Assembly (NCBI GenBank): GCA_030428705.1
Contig: JAUIDI010000001.1
Coordinates: 558,001-622,000, forward strand
Origin: Bacteroidia bacterium
GTDB taxonomy: Bacteria; Bacteroidota; Bacteroidia; Flavobacteriales; Flavobacteriaceae
Reading direction: 5' to 3'
Length of the DNA stretch: 64,000 nucleotides
Shown here: piece by piece, positions 51,609 to 59,525 of the stretch
Layout of the letters: each line of letters starts with the position of its first letter
Numbering within the stretch: position 1 is the first letter of the stretch
Position numbers and translations under genes: made by a program
Notes under the pieces: generated by a model
What the model was told of the DNA's origin: nothing
The model's database searches: none
Seen by the model: the letters and a program-made list of their open reading frames with translations, nothing else

Positions 51609-52865
51609 ATGATTCAAAAAGGCAACATACAACATTATTTCGTTGGATTAGCACCACTGATTTTCATAGGGTGTGTTGAACGTTTTACGCCAAAAACACT
51701 TGTTTTTGAAAACAATCTGGTCGTTGACGCCCTATTGACCAATGAGAATAAACGGCATATGGTGAAACTTGCCCGAACATATCGGTTTGAAGATGAAGAA
51801 CCAATTCTTGAAACCAACGCAAGGGTTCAAATAAAGGATAATTTGGGTGCGACCTATGAATTTATTGAAACCGATACGGGAACTTACCTTTCGTCCACCA
51901 GTTTTAGTGCCGTACCTGGTAATAGTTATCAATTGAGTATAGGCACCACGGATGGCGCGTCATATGTTTCAGATCCGGTTGTTGCCCCCAATAATATTCC
52001 TATTTCGAATTTATCCGCCGAACGGTTGGTCAATGATTTTGGGGAAGAAGGGGTAGGTATTCTTTTGGATAATACGAACAACTCGTCAGCCCCCACATAT
52101 TTTCGTTATGAGTATGAGGAAACCTATAAGATAGTTGCCCCTAATTATGATCCATTTGAGTTCGAAATCATAGATTACACCCCATGCGACGGCAATTTTT
52201 ATGAAGTGGGGATAAAGCTCAGAACCGAAGAACAGCGTATTTGTTTCGGATTTCAAAAATCCGTCGGAGTTGCGCAGGCAACGACTACATCGTTGACCAA
52301 CAATGATCTGGTTGATTTTCAAATACGATTTATCGATAGAACGAACTATATAATATCGCATCGCTATAGTATTTTGGTAAGGCAGTACACGCAGACCCAA
52401 GATGCGTATGCCTATTATGAGGAGCTCGGTAACTTTTCATCCTCTGACAATATCTTTTCCCAAATACAACCAGGGTTTCTTTTGGGCAATATTGAATCGG
52501 TAAATGAGCCCGATGAGAAAGTTCTAGGGTATTTTGAGGTAGCTTCGGTAGATCAGGAACGGGTCTATTTTAATTATGCCGATCTTTTTCCAGGGGAAGC
52601 GTTACCTCCTTATGCGGTGAACTGTGAAACACCGGGAAATCCCCTATTGGTAGGCTTAGGATATCACTGTGACGGCATGGGCAATTGTGACGGGGCATGT
52701 GAATCACCTTTGATCGAGGCCATTTTGGCCGGTATTGTGGTTTTTCATTCGGTAAATGAAAACAGGTCGGCCGATCAGCCCGGACCCTATTTTACATTAC
52801 CGAGTCCTTGTGGTGATTGTACAAAGTTGGGAAGTAATGTAGTGCCCGATTTTTGGGAAGATTAG
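51609..52865 (+). CDS. DUF4249 outer-membrane lipoprotein, copy 1
   Basis: A 418-aa DUF4249 lipoprotein. The lipobox is LIFIGC, with mature start C-V-E-R-F. An N-terminal beta-sandwich-like region (about residues 38-125) has the family's VVDALLTNENKRHMVKLART. A middle block follows with FRYEYEETYKIVAPNYDPFE. The C-terminal half has ISHRYSILVRQYTQTQDAYA and VLGYFEVASV. It ends CGDCTKLGSNVVPDFWED. It starts 11 bases after the receptor stop. It is the most divergent of the four tandem copies (ERF instead of EPF at the N-terminus). Presumed to sit on the receptor at the cell surface, by analogy with SusD-type partners; this is inference. Confidence 0.9.
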   Translation: MIQKGNIQHYFVGLAPLIFIGCVERFTPKTLVFENNLVVDALLTNENKRHMVKLARTYRFEDEEPILETNARVQIKDNLGATYEFIETDTGTYLSSTSFSAVPGNSYQLSIGTTDGASYVSDPVVAPNNIPISNLSAERLVNDFGEEGVGILLDNTNNSSAPTYFRYEYEETYKIVAPNYDPFEFEIIDYTPCDGNFYEVGIKLRTEEQRICFGFQKSVGVAQATTTSLTNNDLVDFQIRFIDRTNYIISHRYSILVRQYTQTQDAYAYYEELGNFSSSDNIFSQIQPGFLLGNIESVNEPDEKVLGYFEVASVDQERVYFNYADLFPGEALPPYAVNCETPGNPLLVGLGYHCDGMGNCDGACESPLIEAILAGIVVFHSVNENRSADQPGPYFTLPSPCGDCTKLGSNVVPDFWED

Positions 52866-52872
52866 AAAAGAA

Positions 52873-54192
52873 ATGATAAAGTATATTGGTACGGTAGTGA
52901 TTTTGGTCTTGCTAAACGCATGCATTGAGCCATTTGATGTCTCATCTGAAATACCGGATGATGCACCTCTATTGGTCGTAGAAGCTACCTTGACCAATGA
53001 AATGAAAAAACACCGTGTTCGTTTGAGCCGTACGCGCGATTTTGATGTGGTCAACGAGGTCGATAGTATTTATGACCCGAACTACCCACCATGGCTACAG
53101 AATGGGGAACTTGAATTCGAGAGAAATGCAGATGTTCGCATAGAAGACGATATGGGCAACACATTTACATTCAGTGAATCGGAATCAGGTTATTATGTAT
53201 CCGATTTGGAATTTTCCGCCGTACAAGGCGTAAGCTATACCCTAAAGGTGGATACGGAAAATGGAGAATCGTACAGCTCTGCGCCAGAATCGTATACCAG
53301 TACTTCAGAGATCGAGAGTGTTTATGTCGAACGCGATTTCAACGAAAATGGAAACGAAGGTGTTTTTGTTTATGTTGATGGAGGCAGTACGGATTCCAAT
53401 GCCAAGTATTTTCGCTATGACTACGAGGAGAGCTATAAGATTGTTGCGCCTGAATGGCGGCCACAAGATTACTTGTTGACCAATTATGATCCTTGCGCAC
53501 TGCCCGTGGTGACCTATGATCTTGAGATCATATTACGCGATTCCCTTGAACAGCGGGTTTGTTATCGAACAGACCCTTCGGAAGAATTGAAACAGGCCAC
53601 CACACTTGGGTTGGTAGAAGGTAAGATCAATCGATTTCCGTTACGTTTTATAAATCGAAACAATTATAGTATTAGCCACCGGTATAGCATCCTCGTAAAG
53701 CAGTTTGCACAATCGGTTGATGCCTATAATTATTATAGCGCACTTAACAGCTTTTCGGCCTCCGAGAGCATCTTTTCCCAGGTACAGCCGGGTTTTTTGG
53801 AGGGCAATATTGGCGATTCCGAATCTTCCAACGATCAGGTCGTGCTTGGCTACTTCGAGGTTGCTTCGGTATCGCAGCAACGGATCTACTTCAATTATGA
53901 GGACTTGTTTCCCGATGAACCGTTGCCCGACTATCCGATCAGTTGTCATCCTACCGAACGTCAAGAAAGCCATATCTCATATTGTGATACTACGGGTAGT
54001 GATACTGCACGCCCGTTATCCTTGATTGAAAGTGTTAATTCTGGTTTGGTAGCTTTTTATTCCTCTAGGCCTTTGTACTATTCGGATGGGGTAATTGCCC
54101 CAGTTAGGTCTTGGACTACCGTTCCGCGGGCATGTGGCGATTGTACCATATTCGGTAACGATGAGCCACCCGACTTTTGGAAAGATGAATAG
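52873..54192 (+). CDS. DUF4249 outer-membrane lipoprotein, copy 2
   Basis: A 439-aa DUF4249 lipoprotein, 7 bases after copy 1. The lipobox is LLNAC, with mature start C-I-E-P-F-D-V. The block VEATLTNEMKKHRVRLSRTR is shared almost word for word with copy 3. YFRYDYEESYKIVAPEW and ISHRYSILVKQFAQSVDAYN follow, and the ending is CGDCTIFGNDEPPDFWKDE. It carries NYDPCALP followed by VTYDLEII, otherwise found only in copy 4, so copies 2 and 4 are the closest pair even though copy 3 lies between them. Additional cysteines in the C-terminal third (ISCHPTERQESHISYCD) may form disulphides. Confidence 0.9.
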   Translation: MIKYIGTVVILVLLNACIEPFDVSSEIPDDAPLLVVEATLTNEMKKHRVRLSRTRDFDVVNEVDSIYDPNYPPWLQNGELEFERNADVRIEDDMGNTFTFSESESGYYVSDLEFSAVQGVSYTLKVDTENGESYSSAPESYTSTSEIESVYVERDFNENGNEGVFVYVDGGSTDSNAKYFRYDYEESYKIVAPEWRPQDYLLTNYDPCALPVVTYDLEIILRDSLEQRVCYRTDPSEELKQATTLGLVEGKINRFPLRFINRNNYSISHRYSILVKQFAQSVDAYNYYSALNSFSASESIFSQVQPGFLEGNIGDSESSNDQVVLGYFEVASVSQQRIYFNYEDLFPDEPLPDYPISCHPTERQESHISYCDTTGSDTARPLSLIESVNSGLVAFYSSRPLYYSDGVIAPVRSWTTVPRACGDCTIFGNDEPPDFWKDE

Positions 54193-54194
54193 TT

Positions 54195-55508
54195 ATGAGG
54201 AGAAGGTATTGTGTATTTTTTTTGATTTTAATGTCGGCCTGTATCGAGCCTTTTGATATCGGGCCTGAGATAGAAGATTCAGGAAGCATATTGGTCGTTG
54301 AAGCAACATTGACAAATGAAATGAAAAAACATCAAATTATACTGAGTAGAACGATACCGGTAGGTACTGATAGTATTGTAAATTTCGATGCCGAAGTTCG
54401 GTTTGTTCCGAGTATCCGTTTTGATTCGGTCGTTCCTACCTTTGTTGTTTATGAACGCAATGCCAATGTAATTATAACAAATGGTACCGGTCATAAATTC
54501 TTGTTTTTTGAAGTATCACCCGGGACCTACGAATCGACCGAAACTTTTCAGGCAGAAGAAAATATGGATTACACCCTTGACATAACAACGTCCTCCGGGG
54601 AAAATTACCGATCTACCGCCATGTCTATTTCCGGCCGGTCACAACTTGATAGCGTGTATTCTCAACGGACCATCAACAGTAATGGGGAAGAGGGTATGGC
54701 TATTTATGTCGATGGCTCGGACCCAAATGGAACAAGTAATCATTTTAGATATGAATATGAGGAGACGTATAAGATTATAGCACCTAAATGGACGCCCTAC
54801 GAGTTCGAAATTTTGAACGATGGTAGTGTCATGGGCGAGGTGCCGGCGGTTCAATTAGTTCCAAGAGTGCGAGAAGAACAAGTATGTTATAATACGGTAA
54901 GTTCTTCGGATATAATAGTGGAAAACACCTCTAATTTAGGAATGCCTGATGTTCAGAATAAATTGGTACGTTTTATAACTAGGGACAACCCGATCATTTC
55001 GCACAGATATAGTATTCTGGTCAAGCAATATTCACAGTCATTAGAAGCATTCGATTATTATCAGACCCTTGGTAGTTTTGCAAGCTCCGAGAATGTTTTT
55101 AGTCAAGTACAACCTGGTTTTATAGAAGGAAACGTTGATGCCATAAACCATAATAATATGGTCTTGGGTTTCTTTGATGTTGTGGCGGTCGATCAAAAAA
55201 GGTTGTTTTTCAATTACGCAGATTTTTTCCCTGGAGAACCTTTACCGCCTTACTTTCAGAATTTTGATTGCGAGAGATTATTGAGTCCTAAACTTGGTGA
55301 TCCCGAGCGTGATGGTCCGTCGCCGCCACCGCCAGGGCAGTGTCCACAACCTTTGATACCTAGGTTGAAACTTGAACTTGTTGAGTACTACCTTGATAAT
55401 TCCATTCCTCCGGATGTATGCGAGGGACCGTATTTTGTTACCCCAAGAATCTGTGGTGATTGTACAATTTTGGGGAGTAATGTGCCCCCTGATTTTTGGA
55501 CGGAATAA
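54195..55508 (+). CDS. DUF4249 outer-membrane lipoprotein, copy 3
   Basis: A 437-aa DUF4249 lipoprotein whose ATG is 2 bases beyond the copy 2 stop. The lipobox is LMSAC, with mature start C-I-E-P-F-D-I-G. It has an extra insertion at about residues 55-75 relative to copies 1 and 2. RYEYEETYKIIAPKWTPYEF and ISHRYSILVKQYSQSLEAFD are present. A proline-rich stretch near residue 375 (GPSPPPPGQCPQP) precedes the ending CGDCTILGSNVPPDFWTE. It shares VEATLTNEMKKH with copy 2. Confidence 0.9.
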   Translation: MRRRYCVFFLILMSACIEPFDIGPEIEDSGSILVVEATLTNEMKKHQIILSRTIPVGTDSIVNFDAEVRFVPSIRFDSVVPTFVVYERNANVIITNGTGHKFLFFEVSPGTYESTETFQAEENMDYTLDITTSSGENYRSTAMSISGRSQLDSVYSQRTINSNGEEGMAIYVDGSDPNGTSNHFRYEYEETYKIIAPKWTPYEFEILNDGSVMGEVPAVQLVPRVREEQVCYNTVSSSDIIVENTSNLGMPDVQNKLVRFITRDNPIISHRYSILVKQYSQSLEAFDYYQTLGSFASSENVFSQVQPGFIEGNVDAINHNNMVLGFFDVVAVDQKRLFFNYADFFPGEPLPPYFQNFDCERLLSPKLGDPERDGPSPPPPGQCPQPLIPRLKLELVEYYLDNSIPPDVCEGPYFVTPRICGDCTILGSNVPPDFWTE

Positions 55509-55516
55509 ATTGTAAC

Positions 55517-56821
55517 ATGAAGAAGATTTATTACATACTTATTTTGATTTTGGCAGTTTCCTGCATAGAACCTTTTGATATAGGTCAAGAAGTCGGCGAT
55601 TCGCAGAATATATTGGTCGTACAGGCAACCTTGACCAATGAATTGAAACGGCATCAGATATTGATTACCCGTTCATTAGACCTTGAAAGTGTCAACAAGT
55701 TGGGCATACCCCCTTATGACCCTAACACCCCAATGCGACCGATCGACACCCTTATCACTTATGAACAAAACGCAAATGTTAGCATCGTCGATAATTTGGG
55801 TAACAGTTATTCTTTTGCCGAGGCCGAGCCCGGACTTTATATCTCTATAAGTGAATTTGCGGCTCAAAACGGTATTGAATATACTTTAACAATCGATACC
55901 CAAGATGGAGACAGCTATCGATCGCGACCAGAGGGTTTTACGTCGACAGCGGTATTGGAAAATGTATATGCCGAACGTAATAGTAATGATTTGGGAGATG
56001 AAGGCCTTACACTGTATGTCGACAGCAAAGGAAATGATACCGGTGCCAAGTACTATCGATATACTTATGACGAAACCTATAAGATAATTGCCCCTGAATG
56101 GAAACCTGAAGACTTTAAATTGACCAATTACGACCCATGTGCTTTGCCCGAAATTACTTATGACCTTGAAATCATAGAACGTGATGAAAGTGAAGGAAAG
56201 GTTTGTTATAACACCGTAGGCTCTACTGAAATCATTCAGGGTTCTACGGTCGACTTTCAGGAAAATGCCATTGCCCATTTTCCGATTCGATTTATAAATC
56301 GAAACAACTTTATTATCACGCATCGATACAGCATATTGGTAAGACAGTATGTTCAGACGCAAGACGCATATAGTTATTACCAGGCCCTGAATGATTTTTC
56401 GGCCTCTGAAAGCATATTCTCGGATGTACAACCAGGATTCCTTAACGGAAATATTGACATATTAGGTGATGGTGAAAAGAACGTTCTGGGGTATTTCGAG
56501 GTGGCATCCGTTAATGAAAAAAGAATATTCTTCAACTACGAGGATTTTTTTCCAAACGAGCCTTTGCCCGATTATCCAGTGGCTTGTTTCGTGACCTCTC
56601 CTCCTTTGGAACATATATCTTATTGTTTTACAGGAGATCCCGGCCCTCTTTGCCCTTTGTCCATTGTTGAATCGGTAAGTGCGGGTGGCCTGATAGCATA
56701 CTATGGCCTGAATGATGAAAATATTGGGGTTTGTCCGGGCCCCTATTTGGTAACCTATAGGGCCTGTGGTGATTGTACCGAATTAGGCGAGAGTGAAGTC
56801 CCGGAGTTTTGGATAGAATAA
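55517..56821 (+). CDS. DUF4249 outer-membrane lipoprotein, copy 4
   Basis: A 434-aa DUF4249 lipoprotein. ATG 55517 gives MKKIYYILILILAVSC as signal peptide with lipobox; the frame runs back to 55496 but those codons precede the signal. The mature start is C-I-E-P-F-D-I-G. TLTNELKRHQILITRS, YRYTYDETYKIIAPEWKPED, ITHRYSILVRQYVQTQDAYS and the ending CGDCTELGESEVPEFWIE follow. It is closest to copy 2 (shared NYDPCALP, ISYC). The MG2 protein begins 7 bases after its stop. Confidence 0.9.
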   Translation: MKKIYYILILILAVSCIEPFDIGQEVGDSQNILVVQATLTNELKRHQILITRSLDLESVNKLGIPPYDPNTPMRPIDTLITYEQNANVSIVDNLGNSYSFAEAEPGLYISISEFAAQNGIEYTLTIDTQDGDSYRSRPEGFTSTAVLENVYAERNSNDLGDEGLTLYVDSKGNDTGAKYYRYTYDETYKIIAPEWKPEDFKLTNYDPCALPEITYDLEIIERDESEGKVCYNTVGSTEIIQGSTVDFQENAIAHFPIRFINRNNFIITHRYSILVRQYVQTQDAYSYYQALNDFSASESIFSDVQPGFLNGNIDILGDGEKNVLGYFEVASVNEKRIFFNYEDFFPNEPLPDYPVACFVTSPPLEHISYCFTGDPGPLCPLSIVESVSAGGLIAYYGLNDENIGVCPGPYLVTYRACGDCTELGESEVPEFWIE

Positions 56822-56828
56822 AACATAG

Positions 56829-58634
56829 ATGAAAATGAAAAATAGCATAGCGATTATCGGTCTGTTGTTGTGTGTGCATGTAGCGTTCGTGAATGCACAA
56901 TATGTGGTAAAGAACCAAACAGAATTGGAACAGTTACAACAGTTGCCATTGGAAAAAATGTACGTTCACTATAATACCAATCTGTTGTTTCCCGGTGAAT
57001 ACGTCTATTACAGCGTGTATTGCATAAATGCCCAGACCAATCGACTTAGCAATATAAGTCGGATGGCGTATATCGAGCTAGTCGGCTCCGACCTTACCAC
57101 ACGTATTATCCAAAAGGTCAGATTGGAAGCAGGTCGGGCGCAAGGCGATTTTTTCATTCCCGTATCGATTCCTTCCGGAAATTATAAGTTGATAGCCTAC
57201 ACGCAATGGATGAAGAATGCGGGTCAAGATCAGTTGTTTCAAGATGATATAACGATAATCAATCCCTACCGATCGGATCAGGAGGCGATAACATCGGTCA
57301 GTGAAGATCCACAAGAAGCCCGGAATTTGTCTATCGATCAACAAGGGTCTGTACGCGTAACCAAGGGAAAGAAGGATGATGGCACTCTCGTACTGATTAC
57401 GGACAGCCAAAAGTATGGACAGCGTGAAAAAGTCTCCCTTACGCCTAGAAACTTTAAAGGACCTTTGGGTTACGGCAATTATTCGATAAGCGTTCGACGC
57501 GTCGATGAATTCGGAGAAAATGGACCGTTGGATGCCTATGATTATTCAAATGCCTATTTATCCGCAGATAAATCGATCGCAAATGCCGTGAATGACTCCA
57601 TTTTTCTTCCGGAGCAACGTGGCGAGCTTTTTTATGGAAATGTTAAAACAAAAGAGACCGGGCTCCCTGTTGAAGGTAAAACGGTCATTATATCTATCCC
57701 TGGAACAGATTTCCAACTGCAATCGGCAATTACCGATAAGAACGGAAATTTCTACACCTATATCCGCAAAGAATATGACATTGATTCAATTATAGCACAG
57801 TTAATTGATGACAGCCCGGAAAATTTCATTATTCGATTTTTGGACAAACCTGATCTTAATTATAAGGAATTCATCTTCCAAAACTTTAATATTTCAAAGG
57901 AAATGAGCGATGCTATTGTAAGACGCAGCGTGTATAATCAGATCGAAAACGCATATTATGGTGTAAAACCTGATTCTATATTGGCAATCGATGAAAAAGA
58001 CCCGTTTGATGGAGGTGTTCCGGTCGTGGTAAATTTAGATGAGTTTACGCGGTTCAATACCTTACGGGAGACCTTGGTCGAAATAGTGCCCAATGTTTGG
58101 GTGACCAAATTGGATAATGGTGAGTATACCTTTTGGGTAAAAGAGGATTTGGAATCATATGATGACCAATATGCCAGCGATCCCCCGTTAGTTTTGGTCG
58201 ATGGTATATTTGTACCTGATCATGGGAAATTATTGGATTACAATGCCCGAACGATCAAAAGACTGAGTATTTTGCGAGATCCTTTGGTAATGGGATCCAA
58301 CAAATATCATGGCATGGTAGTAATAGAAACCAATGATGGCGATTATTTGGAACGGACGGACAATTCGAATATGGCCATAAAAACATTAAAGCTTCCTGCT
58401 GCAAAAAAGAATTATTTTAGACAGCATTATGGTCTTGAAGGGGTCAAAAGCTTTGATCGAATACCCGACTTCAGATACCAACTCTTTTGGGAACCTAAAT
58501 TGGTCATTCAAAACAACGATGTCTCCTATGAGTTCTATACCTCTGATGTGTCCGGGGAATATGAGATCGTATTGGAGGGTTTTACCACCTACGGAAAACC
58601 TATTTCACTAAGCAAAACCATAACGGTCGAGTAG
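56829..58634 (+). CDS. MG2-domain secreted protein with C-terminal plug-like module
   Basis: A 601-aa secreted protein. The signal peptide ends at VNAQ (about residue 23). An alpha-2-macroglobulin MG2-like domain (about 40-140) reads PLEKMYVHYNTNLLFPGEYV ... GDFFIPVSIPSGNYKLIAYT. A second beta-sandwich (about 270-320) has KTKETGLPVEGKTVIISIPG. About residues 395-500 resemble a TonB-receptor plug without a barrel: LVLVDGIFVPD, IKRLSILRD, then GMVVIETNDGDY. It is the last gene of the first receptor/DUF4249 locus. A paralogue begins at 63477. It may dock on the receptor or lipoproteins; that is speculative. Confidence 0.82.
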   Translation: MKMKNSIAIIGLLLCVHVAFVNAQYVVKNQTELEQLQQLPLEKMYVHYNTNLLFPGEYVYYSVYCINAQTNRLSNISRMAYIELVGSDLTTRIIQKVRLEAGRAQGDFFIPVSIPSGNYKLIAYTQWMKNAGQDQLFQDDITIINPYRSDQEAITSVSEDPQEARNLSIDQQGSVRVTKGKKDDGTLVLITDSQKYGQREKVSLTPRNFKGPLGYGNYSISVRRVDEFGENGPLDAYDYSNAYLSADKSIANAVNDSIFLPEQRGELFYGNVKTKETGLPVEGKTVIISIPGTDFQLQSAITDKNGNFYTYIRKEYDIDSIIAQLIDDSPENFIIRFLDKPDLNYKEFIFQNFNISKEMSDAIVRRSVYNQIENAYYGVKPDSILAIDEKDPFDGGVPVVVNLDEFTRFNTLRETLVEIVPNVWVTKLDNGEYTFWVKEDLESYDDQYASDPPLVLVDGIFVPDHGKLLDYNARTIKRLSILRDPLVMGSNKYHGMVVIETNDGDYLERTDNSNMAIKTLKLPAAKKNYFRQHYGLEGVKSFDRIPDFRYQLFWEPKLVIQNNDVSYEFYTSDVSGEYEIVLEGFTTYGKPISLSKTITVE

Positions 58635-58775
58635 TTGGCGCTAAAAGTTGCAAAAAACAACTACATTTAAGCTTACATAACACCAACCACGTATTTGGAA
58701 AGTCTTGACTCTGATGACCGAGCATGGCGATTACGGCCCGATTTGAATCTGTTCGGGCAAATATTATATTGAGTA

Positions 58776-59525
58776 TTGTTCGTGAATCTTAGCACAACTT
58801 CTTTTTGGATAAAAATGCCGATCCTGATGTTTTTAGGCATTCCCATCTTGAACTATTCCCAAATTGATTCCATAGATCGAATCAATCTCTATAGCGGATT
58901 TGACAAGATTATAGGCATTGAAAACTCCGGATTATTCAATGGGGTCGTCTACAAAGAACGGCATCGTATGCTTGATGCAAAACAGAAGTTCTTTCATTCC
59001 CCTCTGTTCTCAAAAGGAACAATTGATTATGACGGACAGCAGTATTTTGATGTTATGATGAAGTACGATGTATACGAAGACAAAGTAATCATTAAACTCA
59101 ACAATGAGTTGGTGTTGGACAAAGACAAAATAGATTTTTTTTCTATTAACGGTCATAGTTTTGAAAAGATGGACTTTATTACTACCGATAAGGTTCGTTA
59201 CAATGGTTTTTTTGAGAAGCTTGAAGAGCATCTTTCCTTTAGTTTTATTAAAAAGCATAAAAAGGCCGAGCTGAAAAAAATGGGAAAAAGCGCAGTGTAT
59301 TATGAATTTGTTGATAAAGATGAACTTTTTCTCTTGTACCAAGAAAAGTTTTACCGTGTTGAAACCAGATCGGATATCATAAAAATATTTCCTTTTTTGT
59401 CTGAAGAAATCAAAAAACGTTTTCCAAGATCTTATCGTAAAATGAGCCAGGAAGAATATCTGCGGGGTATATTGAAAGAAGTCTTCCTCATGGTTGGCCA
59501 GGACCACAATAAAACCATTGAATGA
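58776..59525 (+). CDS. Secreted 249-aa protein of unknown function heading the second locus
   Basis: A 249-aa protein with a probable signal peptide (hydrophobic MPILMFLGIPIL, likely cleavage after YSQ). The start is ambiguous: TTG 58776, GTG 58782 or ATG 58815; all keep the signal. The mature part is lysine- and aromatic-rich, with GTIDYDGQQYFDVMMKYDVY (about residues 86-105) and a C-terminal helical end EEIKKRFPRSYRKMSQEEYL. No family is recognised. Its stop overlaps the second receptor's ATG as ATGA, so the two are translationally coupled. There is no counterpart before the first receptor. Confidence 0.78.
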   Translation: MFVNLSTTSFWIKMPILMFLGIPILNYSQIDSIDRINLYSGFDKIIGIENSGLFNGVVYKERHRMLDAKQKFFHSPLFSKGTIDYDGQQYFDVMMKYDVYEDKVIIKLNNELVLDKDKIDFFSINGHSFEKMDFITTDKVRYNGFFEKLEEHLSFSFIKKHKKAELKKMGKSAVYYEFVDKDELFLLYQEKFYRVETRSDIIKIFPFLSEEIKKRFPRSYRKMSQEEYLRGILKEVFLMVGQDHNKTIE

